Shown here: positions 42,260 through 54,011 of the stretch, piece by piece
How the letters are laid out: the number at the start of each line of letters is the position of its first letter
How positions within the stretch are numbered: the first letter of the stretch is position 1
Assembly: GCA_031835245.1 (NCBI GenBank)
Contig: JAVKOQ010000186.1
Span: 41,140-105,139 of the forward strand
Length of the DNA stretch: 64,000 nucleotides
Source of the DNA: Balamuthia mandrillaris
Taxonomy: Eukaryota > Discosea > Longamoebia > Balamuthiidae
Direction of reading: 5' to 3'
Position numbers and translations under genes: made by a program
Notes under the pieces: model-generated
Told to the model about the DNA's origin: nothing
The model's input: the letters and a program-made list of their open reading frames with translations, nothing else
Databases searched by the model: none

Positions 42260-42864
42260 TTAAATGTTTTCTTCTAAAGAAGCTTTATGCACAGTTTGAA
42301 TGACGGACTGGATGATGAGAGTGTCAGAACGTTGAGAGGCGATCCGCTTCAACCGTTCTTGATTGCTAAAATTATAGAAGCCCCAGTCTTGTCCTTTCTC
42401 TCTAAACTTGCATTTCGTTCGTTTCTTACTGTCCTATGTTTCGTTGTAACAAAGGTCAGACAGAGAGAAGAAAAGGGAATGAAGGAAGAAAAGAGAAAGT
42501 CACTTTGAGATAAGATATCGCGAGAGTAAATTCAACTTCGACCGTGTTGTTGCACTGCATGCACTCCAGGTAAAGCCCAACCGCATCATCGTCTTTGTGT
42601 TTCATCAAATGCAAAGTCCTTTTTGTATTTGTTTAATACGTATCGACAACAAAGAAAACAGAACAGCAACGAAAAGACGAACCATTGGTTTCCTCCAATG
42701 GAAAATTCTCTGCTGCGAATCTTGTGCGGTTGACGAGACCAACGTTCTATCTCCCAACTCAGTTCTTTCTTTTCAGTATAGTCCATCCCAAAATAATCTT
42801 ATTGTCCAGAAAAACATGATAAGAACCAGCGAGAGAGAGAGAAGAGAGAAGAGAGAAAAGAGCA

Positions 42865-42910
<46 letters not shown>

Positions 42911-43798
42911 CCACAAGAAAAGAAACAAGAAGAAAGGAACGACAAGAAAGAAAGAAAGGAAGAACAGTAGCAACAAACCAAGTTCAGCCATAACGTCAGC
43001 TCTCATATCGTCAGTGATGGAGGAAGGCATGATGCCCGTACGAAGATAGTCCAACAGAATGGAGAAGAGTTGAGGCGGCCGGTCGATGAACACCCGCCCC
43101 TCCTTGTCGGTGGTGAGGTGGTGCCTCCCGCTGAACATCGCCTCCAACATGCTCCCCTGGGCCGCCCCGCTGCACAGCGTTGATTTGAACGTCGTGAAAT
43201 GTTCTCCTCCCACATTCTTTTTTTTTTTGTTGAAGAAAATGAATAAAGAAAAGAAAAAGAAAAAAGAGAAAAAAGAGAAAAAAGAAAAAAAGAAAAAAAA
43301 GAAAAAAGAGAAATAATAAAAAATACAAAAAGAAAAGAAAAGAAAAGAAAGAAAAGAGAAAATTTAAAAAAATTAAAAAAAAAATTAAAAAGTGAAAGAA
43401 AAAATAAAATTAAAATTTCTTACCAGCTCAATGATAGCATCATCAGGCGAAAGCAGAACCTTGCCGCTCCCGGTTTCCTCTTCTGCTGCTGCTTCAGCCG
43501 CCGCCTCTTCTTTGCTCCTTCCGTGGCGGGCTGCATAGTAGGCACCACAGTTTGCTTGCTGTCGACGACTGCGCCGCACCTCCTTGGCGGAGTGACTGCA
43601 ATGAGCCTCGCTCAGGATTTCCACTATTTTTTGGCAGTAGGCCTGCAACAGGGCTTGCTCCTCCACCACAGCTATTTGCTGTCGCACGTTGGCCGTGTCC
43701 TCGTCCTCACCACCTCTCAGCAAAGCAGAGGAGGAAGACGAGGAAAGGGATATCACGTCTTCATCCTCTTCGCCCGTTCGTTCATGTTTTGAGCTCAT
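42260..43798 (-). CDS. T1/BTB (KCTD-like) and MATH domain protein
   Basis: ATG 43798-43796. An acidic/Ser-rich then helical N-terminal exon (VVEEQALLQAYCQKIVEILSEA) ends in SPDDAIIEL. The next exon starts NVGGEHFTTFKSTLCSG and continues MLEAMFSGRHHL, VFIDRPPQLFSILLDYLRTG, the T1-type BTB fold of KCTD proteins. It then joins MAEL|DYFGMDYTE. The following exons give FSIGGNQW|TLHLMKHKDDDAVGLYLEC, VEVEFTLAIS and, last, KGQDWGFYNFSNQERL...DTLIIQ, a MATH (TRAF-like) domain. TAA at 42262-42260. Animal MATH-BTB Cullin-3 adaptors have MATH first; here the order is reversed. The role as a Cul3 adaptor with MATH binding substrate is inferred. Introns carry GA runs (CT on the sense strand). Confidence 0.82.
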
Positions 43799-44392
43799 GC
43801 TGTATTTTTGTTGGTCGTTTGGTTTTTTTGTCGTTTAACAAAAAAAAGAGCAGAAGAAGAAGAAGACATGTTGCGTCTCACGGGTCACTGGGGAGATGGA
43901 GCGCAGCACGATGTTGAGAGCAGCAGCATGGGTTCTCTCGAGCTCATTCCGTTTAGTTTTCTTTCTTTTCTTTCTTTCTTTTCTTTTTTCGATTTTCTTT
44001 TCCGCATGTTTCCGCCTTAAAAAGTACCTTAAAATTCTATCGATAATTTGGATCTTTTGTTCCCCGAACAACGATTTTTTTTGTCTGAATAAGGATAATT
44101 AATCAAAAAGTTCCAAATAAAAGCAATTAATCATGTTCATTATTGTGATTTCGCGATTTTTATCGATTTTAGGGCAACTGGCTGCCACGCGATTGGCGCA
44201 CCCGTTGCTTTGACTATATTAAAACTTTATAGTGCGCGTTACATCCGTTGGAAAAAAAAATGTTCCGATGGATATCTTCTGGTCTTTTGGAACTCTTCCT
44301 CCAACGTGTGGCCACGTTTCTTTTCGAAAAATAAAGAAAAAAATAGAATTCTTGCAACAACAAAAAAGAAAGAGAAAAAAGAAAAAAAAAAG
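43799..44392. promoter_or_regulatory. Divergent promoter region, BTB-MATH / ankyrin gene
   Basis: About 590 bp between divergent starts. AT-rich in 44020-44175, with ATCGAT-type motifs near 44037 and 44161 and a TATATTAAAA element at 44214-44223. No coding exon seen. Confidence 0.45.
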
Positions 44393-44755
44393 ATGAAGCT
44401 CTCCACCAACAAAAAGAAGAAAGGAAAGCTCAAGGCGGAGGAGGCCAAGAGCGTGGACGCCAAAACCGGAGAGGGCGCGTTACACAAGGCGTGCTCCGTG
44501 GCAGAGCCGGACGTGGAGCACATAAAGGAGTTGGTGCGGTTAGGGGCGGATCCTTTGGGCAAGGACAGGGACGAATGGACCCCTTTGCATTACCTCTGCA
44601 AAAACTGTTCTTTCCTTAAGCCCATGGATGCCATTTCCATCATGCACTTCTTTGGTAAGCCTTTGTTGCTCCTCTCTCTCTCTCTCTCTCTCTCTCCACT
44701 ATTTGCCCCTCGCTTCTCCTCCACTCTCAACTGCTCTCGTTCGATGCTCTCTTCG

Positions 44756-44797
<42 letters not shown>

Positions 44798-45986
44798 TTA
44801 TGGCCTTCGTAAAAACCTCAACAGTGGAAAAAGGAGCGGACCCACAAGCCCGAACACGAGACCAAACCACTCCGCTGCATTACTTTGCTCAACACGCGCC
44901 ATCACATGACCCCGGCGAGATCAGCCGCTTCGCCCTCTTCCTTAACGCTCTCTTGGAACGTGGTGCTGACATCAACGCGGTGAACAAGTCGTTGGAAACG
45001 CCTCTTCACAAAGCAGCGATGTATGGTAGCCTTGCCATGGTATTGCTGTTGCTTGGCAAAGGAGCTGATCTTACTCCTCACACAAAGTTTGTCTTCTCCT
45101 TATTGTTTCTCTTATGCATTGTTCTTTCTTCTTCTTGCTCTCGTCTTTTCCTCTTTCCTCACGTACCGCTTCTCTCCTTCTTGTTCGTTTCATGGTCGTT
45201 TGCTGAGACGCTCTTAAAACACCATTACAAAACAAAGACGAGGAATGACGGTTCTTCACTATGCGGTAATGTCTCTGAAGCTTCCCATTGTACAACATCT
45301 TATAACACTTGGAATGGACCCAACTGAAGGTATTTCCTTCTCCATTTTATTGATATCTGTTTTTCTTTAAAACCCTAATTATGTCCCTCAGTAAAAGGAA
45401 GTTGTGGCTCCGCTCTTGACGCCGCAAGACAATACAAAGGAAGCACCGATGGAGAGAAAATGGTTTCTATTCTTACTGGTTCGTTCTTATCTTTCGTTTC
45501 ATTTTGTCGTGTCGTTCTTCTTTCTGGTCGGTTCTTATCGGTTCTTGCGTTCTTGTCTTGTCTTGTCTTTTCTTTTCTTTTCTTTTCTTTTCTTTTCTTT
45601 TCTTTTCTTTTCTTTTCTTTTCTTTTCTTTTCTTTTCTTTTCTTTAAATAAACTTTCTTTAAATAAACTTTCTTTAAAATAAACAAACCAAAGGACAAAC
45701 AAAGCCGTTTCAAAAAGTGGCTAGCGTATCAGGAGCACCAACACGAGAGCAACACCACCGTGCGCCTCTCCTGCGAGCAAGGACATTGGAAACGTTTCCC
45801 AACAGTTCGTCTGGTGCTTCCTCCCACAACAACATCAACACAAAAGAGCAGGATGAAGAAAGTGAAGAAGAGCAGACGGAAAGGAGGACGAGATCGCCCA
45901 CCGTACGACGGCTGGAGGAGGGCGCCAACCTGAACGATCTTGTGGATGATTTGTTTTCCGAGTACGACGCTCCTTCCTCCACCTGA
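44393..45986 (+). CDS. Ankyrin repeat protein
   Basis: Five exons join in phase (HFF|VEKGAD, HTK|RGMTVL, PTE|VKGSCG, ILT|GQTKPF). A Lys-rich head precedes about five canonical ankyrin repeats: GEGALHKACSV...KELVRLGADP, EWTPLHYLCKN, QTTPLHYFAQH...LLERGADINAV, ETPLHKAAMYGSLAMVLLLLGKGADL, and MTVLHYAVMSLKLPIVQHLITLGMDP. The final SALDAARQYKG looks like a partial repeat. An acidic, Ser/Gln-rich tail ends LNDLVDDLFSEYDAPSST. No other domain. Probably a protein-protein scaffold; no partner is apparent. Introns 1 and 4 hold CT and TTTTC repeats. Confidence 0.85.
45550..45650. repeat. TTTTC pentamer array in an ankyrin-gene intron
   Basis: About 17 near-perfect TTTTC units between 45563 and 45645, followed by three copies of AAATAAACTTTCTTT-like sequence to about 45680. 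Confidence 0.93.
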
Positions 45987-46136
45987 CAGTACCTGGTGGA
46001 AGAACAATAAGCATGTAAAATGAATGAAATGCAAGAGGAACGGAACCCATTGCTGTGAATATCGCCTGCGTTTCATTCGTGGATCTGCCGCTAATTTGAA
46101 TTACAATCTGGTTATGATGGATTTTCATCAACAACT

Positions 46137-46208
46137 TCCCCTGTGGTGTAGTCGGCAGCACTTCCGCCTGTCACGCGGACAACCCGGGTTCGATTCCCGG
46201 CGGGGGAG
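46137..46208 (+). tRNA. tRNA-Asp (GTC), copy 3
   Basis: Identical 72-nt tRNA-Asp with anticodon GTC, 5' flank CAACT and 3' flank TT plus a T-run at about 46215. It lies 150 bp past the ankyrin gene and 170 bp before the SRAP gene. Confidence 0.97.
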
Positions 46209-46378
46209 TTCATCTTTTTTTGCTGGTCCCTTTTTTTTTTGGGGTGCACTTTGATGCTGGACTAATCACACAGCGGAGTTTTCCCGTTTCGTCTTTCTTT
46301 CCACGAAATTTCGGATGCATAATTATATTTCCAAGAAATATTTCGCCTCAAGGAAGAAGAAAGCAAGGAGCCAAGGGA

Positions 46379-48790
46379 ATGTGCGGCAGAGCGGCCTGCT
46401 CTCTTTCTCCCGATGTGATTCAAAAGACGGTGGGGGGAAATGGCCGCTGGGACGACAAAAGCAAGTACACGCCTTCCTTCAACGCAAGCGCCGGTTCCTA
46501 CCTGCCTGCGGTTCTTTGCGAAAGCGCCCTTGACCGCGTCGTCGCCTCCGCTTCAGCTTCTGCTGCTACCGCTACCGCTTCAGCTTCTTCGTCCTCTGCT
46601 TTGGCGACAACGCAATTGCATCGCGGCCAACAACGTTGTATCGTGTCCATGCGTTGGGGTTTGTTGCGCTCCCAAACCTCCAAAGTATGTCTCTCTTATC
46701 CTTCCTCTTCTCATTTGTCGTCGTTCTCTTCTCTTGGTTGCTCTCTTCCCTCTTCTTTGCTTGCTGTTGCTTGTTCTCTCTTCCCTCTCCTCGCCTAAAC
46801 AAAAAACGTTCTTCGAAACAAACAGTTTCCACACATGACACGAGCGGCCATCAACGCAAGAGCAGAAACGCTCACCTCCAAGCCCATGTTCAGAGGGTTG
46901 TTGCGGCAGCACCGCGCGGTAGTGGTGGTGGAGGGCTTCTATGAGTGGGCCAAGTTCAAGACCTCTTCGGGCTTGGAGACGAAGAAGCCCTATTACTTTC
47001 ATTCTGACGACCCACAAGCCAGTCTGCTCTATCTTGCTGCTTTGTACGAACCTTGCTTTTCTCCTACAGGTACATGGTCTCCTTTCTTGTTCTTGTTCTT
47101 GTTCTTGTTCTTGTTCTTGTTCTTCTTCTTCTGAAACGATATCCTTGTTGTTGTTGTTCTTCTGCTGTCTCTTTGTTTTCTAACAAAACAATACAGGAGA
47201 ATTACAATACGAATTTACGATCATAACTACGAAGGCAGTATCCGAGTTGGAATGGATCCATGATCGAATGCCTGTCATCCTTTCCCCTAGGGCCATTGGT
47301 TTGTACTTTTAGACGCCTCTTCAATCCTCTTTGTTTGCTTCATTTCTTTAGTCTTTTCTTCTGTTCTCTTTCTTTTTGGGTTTGTTTCTCATTGTTCGTT
47401 TGCCTTAACAGATACGTGGCTTCAAGATAACAACGACGTGGATAAAGTGCTTGCAGTGCTGCAACAAGAACAATCAACAGGATGCTCCCTTTCGTGGTAT
47501 CCTGTTTCTTCCCAAGTAAACTTCATGAGGAACAACCACCCCGGATTGTTGATGGAAGTAAAAGATGACGTGGCACCCAAAGTTCACGGCAACGATAACA
47601 GCAGAAGTCCTCCTTTCAAACGACCAAAACAAGAGTTTCGTTCACCTCTTCCTGTTAGTCCTTCTCCCGTTTCTCCTTCTTCTTCTTCTCCATTCTCTTC
47701 GCCTGCTTCATCTTCTTCACCGCAAGCACAATTGCTGCAAGTAAAACAAGAGCCAATGTCAATAAGTGAAGAAGGACGAAATGCACTAGCTGCTTCTGAA
47801 TGGGCTACAAGAGGAAGAATGCAAGAAACAAACAACATCAACACCAACAATGATTCCCTTTCCTCCTCCTCTTCTTCTTCTGCTTCTTCTTGTTCTTCTT
47901 CTTCTTCTTCTTCTTCTTCTTCTTCTTCTTCTTCTGGTGACATCAAAGAACAATTGCAGCGGTTTAAGTACATACCAAAACCACAACCGCAACAACAAGA
48001 ACAAGACAGAAATAGCGAGGAAGAAAGGGAAGAACTTCGGCGCATCTTGCAGCTGGTCTACGCTGGAAAAGACTCGCTTTACTCTCAAGAAGAATACGAT
48101 GATGAAGATGACGATGAACATCATCAACAAACTCATCAACAACAACAAAAAAGAACTTTGGCAGAGTTTGAGTTACACGGAAGATTACCTGATGGATGGA
48201 GGATGGAAGTGAAGACGCGACGAAGCGGATGCCATGAAGGAAGACAATATCGAATTTGGAGAAGCCCCACCGGCAAACGTTTTCGCAGCAAGAAGCAAGT
48301 CAAAAAAGCTCTTCTTCAGGAAGGAGAAGGAGAAGATAGCACCCTTTCTAGCTTCAAACGAGGACCTGTTGAACTATTTCCAACCACAAATAGAGCAGAC
48401 GAGAATGATGCAATGAGACTGGAAAAAGAAGAGAACTCAACTTCCTCATCACCACCAGAAGATGAAGAAGACGAAGAAGATTATGAAGCAGAAGATGAAG
48501 ATGACGACACTTCTGTTGAAGTGTTATACTACAACACAGCGACGCAACAATGGGAAGCCGTCAAAGGAGAAGAAGAGAAAGGCAAAGACTCTCAAGAACA
48601 TGCTCTGTCTTCTTCCTCTCAACCACAACAAGGAGAGGAACGCGTGAAAGCCTTTTTACAACGCAACAAAAAGCGACCACGAGAAGAAATGACGCGCTCT
48701 CAAAGCGCTGAAGGAGAAGCTATGTGCCATCAATCCGATTCGTCTTTCTTTTCCGCTTCATCCAATCAACCGCAACATCATTCTTTGTGA
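46379..48790 (+). CDS. HMCES: SRAP (HMCES-like) protein with C-terminal MBD-like domain
   Basis: SRAP proteins form a covalent crosslink to abasic sites in single-stranded DNA through Cys2 and protect them during replication. Start MCGRAACSL gives the obligate Cys2 after Met removal. SRAP hallmarks: SMRWGLL, INARAETL (catalytic Asn), VVVVEGFYEW (catalytic Glu), FTIITTKA and HDRMPVILSP (catalytic His), then DTWLQ. Exon joins (TSK|FPHMTR, SPT|GELQYEF, RAI|DTWLQ) are in phase. The last exon is very long and adds a Ser/Pro and Gln-rich linker, then near codon 270 of that exon an MBD-like block: GRLPDGWRMEVKTRRSG...RQYRIWRSPTGKRFRSKKQV. This matches the methyl-CpG-binding fold (LPxGWxR...R.SG...YxxxPxGkxFRSk). 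An acidic tail and a KKRPREE basic patch follow. The domain fusion would direct abasic-site repair to modified DNA or chromatin (inference). Confidence 0.88.
47862..47936. repeat. Coding TCT microsatellite (poly-Ser) in the SRAP gene
   Basis: TCC then TCT units encode a run of more than 20 serines between the SRAP and MBD-like parts. Exonic and in frame. Confidence 0.9.
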
Positions 48791-48833
48791 AGGAGAAAAG
48801 ACGCCTTTGTGTATAAGTTGTTCATGTTGTTTA

Positions 48834-50394
48834 TCATTCTTTCCGTTTATCTTTTTCTTTTTGTTGTTGCATTTGTCGTTCCCGTTGCCTTTGCTCAAAC
48901 GCCTCTTCTCTCCGTCTCTGTCTCATTCTCAGTGCTTCCAACATTGCTTCCAATGATGTATTTATACTTTCTCCTTCCTCTTCCTCCACTTCACTTGTTT
49001 CTTCTTCTTCGTCGTCTTCGCTTTCTTCTCCTCCCGATGATTCTCTTCTGCTTCTTTCTTCTGTTGTTGCCGTTGTTGCATTGGCATGACGTTGATAAAA
49101 CAGATAAAGGTCCAGAGCACGCGCAAAGTCATCCGCCATTTCGTTGATCATGCTGAGCAGATCCGCAGATGCATTGTCGGTGCCGACCTGCTCCACGAGA
49201 GCGGGCCATTCCATGTTGGTGGAGAACGTGAAGTTGTGTTGATGAAAGATTTGGAGGATATGATCTCCGTATTTGCTCATCAGCGCCTCCACTGCTGCAT
49301 GATGGTTTGCCAAGAAAGTATCCTCTGCGCTCATCGATGTTGCTTTGGAAGATGCATCTTCATTGGCATCTTCTTCACCTTCTTCGTTGTTGTGATGATT
49401 TGGAGATGGAGAAGAAGGGCGAAGAGTTGGTTCGATGGGTGGAGAGATGGTTAACACAAGTCCTTCTCTTCTTACTTTGCGATGTAATCCTTCTGGTGAC
49501 CACGTTATTACTGCTCTCTGATTTTTGGTGTTCGTTAGTCGTTTTTTGTTATAAAAAGTAGGAAGCAAAAAAGGCAAGAGATAAGAAGAAGAACGAAGCC
49601 AACGACAGAATAATGAGGAAAGAGAAGGAAATTAACCGAATCAATTGAACTTGAAGCAAGACGAAGCGGCTGTTGGGGAACAGCATGAACCAAATGGACG
49701 ACGGTGGCGGGCATCGTCAAGCGGGCAGCTAAAGCGCCTGACTCTCGCTCGTAGATGTAGATGCTGTTGTCCTCCGAGCCGGTTACTATGTGCCGCTCAT
49801 CGTTTATGAAGCAGGAGGAGACGTTGTAGCCGATACATCGGTGCCCTTTGTATTGACGAAGCAGGCCATCCTCTCTGTGAGGCAGAGCAAGAACGAAAAT
49901 ATTTGGGGGCAAGGCAAAAATAAAGAAAGAGAAGTTAAAAGATGCGAGCAAGAAAGGAGAATGAAAGAAAAAGAAATGAAGAATGATGAATTACTCTGAA
50001 GCATTGCGGTGACGACAATGAGAGAGTGCACGTATGTCCCAAAGACGAAGAGTGGAGTCGCGTCCACTGGTGAGAATGCACATATCATCTTCGGTGATGA
50101 GTGCGCCATTAACTTTGCCTTCGTGAGACAAAACCTCTAATACCGGCTTGCTTTTGTTCAATGCTCGTCTGCATCAACATCGTCAAAGTTAGAAAAGACT
50201 CGGTTACAGAAAAATAAACAACAGAAAAGAACGAAGAAGAAAAAAGAGAGGACGAGCCTATCCCATATTTTAAGAAAACCATCGCGAGCACCAGAGATAA
50301 ACACGTTCGGCTGCAAGTTGGCAAAGTTGAGGCTGTTGATCGTGTTCAAATCTGAGGCTGACTATTGTTTCATTTTTCATATCAGAGAATGACA

Positions 50395-50443
<49 letters not shown>

Positions 50444-51483
50444 GTGGAGACATCGTGAATACGAAAGATAGGAACGCCAGCAGCGACATCCCACCCATAT
50501 ATCTTTGATGAGACACAGCCAGACAGCAACGTTTCATTTGTCTTTGTCAACGCCAAACAACGAATCCAGTCTGTGAAGAAAAGAGAAGTCGTCGGTCAAC
50601 AGACAACAAGCAAACACAACAGAAAACAGAGCCGCGAGAGAAGAGAGAGAACGACAAAGAAAAAAGAGAGAGCGGGACACGAACCGTTGTGCTCCGTATA
50701 AGTTACAACAGGTTTGAAGTTATCCCAAAGGGTTATCGTCTTGTCCAACGAGCCCGTAAAAAAGGCATTCCGTCCGCTCATCAACGCCCTCTGCTGTTCC
50801 CCTTCTACTTCTCCTTCTTCCTCCTCCTCCTCCTCCTCCTCTTTACTTTCATCCTCTCCTCCTCCTCCTCCTCCTTCTCCTCCTTCTCCTCTTTTCTCCT
50901 CCGCCTCTTCTCTCTCCAAGAAAGCATCCCACGGAGAAGAAGAAGAAGAAGCCAAGGAAGAAGGAGAAGACGAAGCAGGAGGGGAGGAATGACACCAACA
51001 AAGAGCAGTCACGATTTCAGAGTGATGGCGAAGGGTGTGCAGCAGCCGTCCTCCTCCTCCTCCAAGTTCCTGGCCTCCGCGGCCACCGCTGCGGTGAGTG
51101 CGCCAGATTTGAATCCATTCGGTGCCGCCGGTGGCCAGCAAGGAGCCGTCCTGGTTCCACTGCAGACAGAACAGGCAGCCCAGCTCCTCTTCCAACCGTT
51201 GGTCGATGCGTGCCTCCGGGCTGTTGCGGTTGTGGTTGTGGTTGTGGTGGAAGAGAGCGGAAGAGGAAGAGGAAGAGGAGGAGGAGGAGGCAGGGTATAG
51301 GATTTGTTCCGGTTGAAGTCTTGGAAGGAGCAGATCCTGGCAGGAGCGAGTGTAGAGGGTTTTGCGGTGGGGACTGCGTTGGTTACGGAGGAAGAGGTGG
51401 TGGAGGTTCTTCCTTGTGGTGGTGGTGGTAGCAGCAGCAGCAGCAGGGCAACACTTTTTCTTCTTCGTTTGCGTTTCTTCCAT
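48834..51483 (-). CDS. WD40 repeat protein with acidic C-terminus
   Basis: ATG 51483-51481. Low-complexity N-terminus, then blades: LFCLQWNQDGSLLATGGTEWIQIW, ALMSGRNAFFTGSLDKTITLWDN, WIRCLALTKTNETLLSGC..KIYGWDV, INSLNFANLQPNVFISGARDGFLKIWDR, VNGALITEDDMCILTSGRDSTLRLWDI, HRCIGYNVSSCFINDERHIVTGSEDNSIYIYE and LRLASSSIDS|RAVITWSP. That makes seven blades, one propeller, with an acidic, Gly/Glu-rich insertion of about 60 residues between blades 1 and 2. The C-terminus has a helical region (NHHAAVEALMSKYGDHILQIF) and a charged coiled coil. The layout resembles DCAF-type Cul4 substrate receptors, but I cannot assign a subfamily. One intron (from 50257 downward) appears to use a GC donor. Stops of this gene and the SRAP gene are 43 bp apart. 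Confidence 0.8.
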
Positions 51484-51752
51484 CTCCTTTTTTTTTTTCC
51501 TTCTTTTTGATCAGCACTTGTGCAATATTTGTGCATCTTTTCAGCAACGAAAATGTCCACAAGAAATTACAATCGAGAACAAAAACAGCACAAATTCAGC
51601 ACAAGTTTATTCTCGGGGAATTTTATTGCACAAACAATATCCACCAATAGGAGAATTTATAGTAATACCCCGGACCAATCGGATTGGGCGAATCTCTTCA
51701 AATAAAATAAAAGAAAGTCGAGAGAAAGAAAAAACCAAAAAATAAAAAAAAA

Positions 51753-52562
51753 ATGAAGGCGGAAGAGATGAACGCGCTGCCACCATCGCCACAAAGCGCT
51801 TCCTCCACGGCCGCCTTCCATCTTCGACGCAACGTGTGCCTCTTGGTGTCGGAGCGGGAGGAAGGGGGCAACCTGGTGGACCTCCTCCCTTACTCCTGCT
51901 CCATCGACGAGGAGGCCTTGCTTGTAGAACAGCAAACCACAAAACAAAGGAAGACGAAGACGAAGACAAAGAAGCAGAAGCAGAAGCCTACCCCTTCTTC
52001 TTCTTCCTCCTCCTCCTCCGGAGCTGTCGTTGGGCACCCCGACGGAAAGCAGCGGCACTACCTCCACGTCCACCACCTCCACCGCCACGTTCACCTCCAC
52101 CACCGGTCGAAGAAAGGAGAAGCAGAGGAGAGGAGGGAGGAAGAAGTCATCAGCGTGGAAGTCAAAGAAGAGGTGAAAGAAGAAGCAACAGCGGTGCAGG
52201 AGAAGGAGAAGGAGGAAGAGCAGGAGGAAGAAAAAACCTTCAACAACTGCCACAAGCTGAGGGAGCGGGACGCTGGCTACTTCCACCTGACCAGGACCTA
52301 CCCCACCGGCAGCGTGCTCAACCGCCACCGCACGGTCATGTTCCACAGCGAAGTTCCCTCTTTCCAGCGTGTGCCCGTCGTCGTTGAAGAAGAAGAGAAC
52401 GGAGCGAAGGAACGAGAAGAGGAGGAGGACGAAGAACGGAGGATGAAAAAGGTGGCGGGGAGGTTTAATAGCGAGCATGCATTGTTTTGTTGTTACTGTG
52501 CGGTGCTGGCCTATGAGGAGCCGCAGGTGGTCAAGCAAGTGGTCTTGGGACTTTGGGGTATG

Positions 52563-52603
<41 letters not shown>

Positions 52604-52969
52604 TCTCTCTCTTCTCTCTTTCGTTCTCTCTCTTCTCTTTCGTTCTCCTCCTTCCTCCTTCCTCCTTCCTCCTTTTCCTCCTTCCTCCTTCCTCCTTCCT
52701 CCTTCCTCCTTCCTCCTTCCTCCTTCCTCCTTCCTCCTTCCTCCTTCCTCCTTCCTCCTTCCTCCTTCCTCCTTCCTCCCTATCTCCATAAAACATTTCA
52801 ACGAACAAAAAAACCAAAAAGGATGGAAGAAGGTTGCCTATTTCAAAAACTTGGAAACAGACACGCAAGCATTTGGCATGTTCAACGGAGAGATCCTTGT
52901 GCTCTCCTTTTGTGGCACCAAGTCCAGCAAAGACTGGGTCACCAACGTTAAAATACGACCTGTTCGTTC

Positions 52970-53001
<32 letters not shown>

Positions 53002-54005
53002 TTTCTGCTCCACTACGCTCTATTTCGCTCATGTCATTTATTCTCCGTATCTCTCCTTCCGTCTCTCATTTCTTCTGCTCTACAGCAAAAGCATGCAAGA
53101 ATGGAGGCGATAGATGGCTATAGAGTGCATTACGGCTTCAACAAAGGTGTCTGTGCCATCTATCCTGAACTGCGAATGTTTGTGGAGGAAGCATTGAATG
53201 CTAATCCCAACGCTCGCATATTTCTTACCGGTCATTCTCTGGGCGGAGCTCTTGCCGTATTGGCATACGCTAAATTTGCCATGGAAGAGACTTGCATTTG
53301 CAGAACATTTGGCTGTAGCATTGATGGTATATCAACCTTGACCATCTCTTCTCTTTGTTTTTGCCATACTGATCTTCCATCTTTTCAACAACGAAAAAAG
53401 GGCTATATACGTTTGGCCAGCCTCCAGTTGGCAACAAGATGTTTAGAGAGGCGATGGAGGAGAGCCTTCGCAAAGGAGGGGTCTACTTTCGAGTGACAAA
53501 CAAGAACGACATCGTTCCAGCTATCCTCACCAAGCCATTCATCCATTGCGGAACTCGTATCTACATTTCCTCGAAACAAGATTTTGTTCTGGTCTGCCGT
53601 CATCTTGCTTCTGTCGTCTTTCTGCTTTCTTCTCCTAAAAAATTGTTGGTTCACAGGTCTCATCATACAGACAAGTGGCCGGAGATAAGTTCAAAGTGTT
53701 CCACAGAAAAGTGATCCACGGGCGCGTCATACCATACACCAATGACCACCATAGCAACGAATATCTATACGCATTGGAACACCATTGGAGACATCGTTTT
53801 GGTAAGTACTTTCCCTGCCGTCTTATCGTTGCTTCTATTTCTCATCCTGACAAAAATAGAGGTGATATCATGTCCAAAAATCATCAAGAAGAGATACCGC
53901 ATGAAGAAGCTGGAAAACGAGGAGACAGGGCTCGAAATGGAAGAAGTCGTCATCGAAGAAGTAGATTCGAGCGAAGGAAGCAAAGGTGATGATATCAGTG
54001 AATGA
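51753..54005 (+). CDS. Class 3 (alpha/beta hydrolase) lipase
   Basis: Hydrolyses acylglycerols or phospholipids. Exon 1 (51753-52558) is long, with an acidic low-complexity insertion, and ends in a helical lead (HALFCCYCAVLAYEEPQVVKQVVLG). After a CCTCCTT-repeat intron come GWKKVAYFKNLETDTQAFGM, EILVLSFCGTKSSKDWVTNV (the substrate-gating RGTxS..DW motif, here CGTKSSKDW), HYGFNKGV, IFLTGHSLGGALAVLAYAKF (nucleophile Ser in GHSLGG), IYTFGQPPVGNKMF, YFRVTNKNDIVPAI (Asp) and NDHHSNEYLYALEHHW with a candidate catalytic His. The complete triad suggests an active enzyme. The Lys/Glu-rich tail is cytosolic in type and no signal peptide is seen, so an intracellular lipase is likelier. Its stop is 6 bp from that of the convergent membrane gene. 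Confidence 0.88.
52645..52778. repeat. CCTCCTT heptamer array in lipase intron 1
   Basis: Around 17 nearly perfect CTTCCTC units, preceded by (CT)n at 52564-52600. Entirely within the first lipase intron, pyrimidine on the sense strand. Confidence 0.94.
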
Positions 54006-54011
54006 TGATGT

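Noticed and set aside
48462-48790. Overlapping Lys-rich frames in the SRAP gene tail
   Set aside because: Shadows of the acidic tail of the SRAP-MBD protein in another frame.
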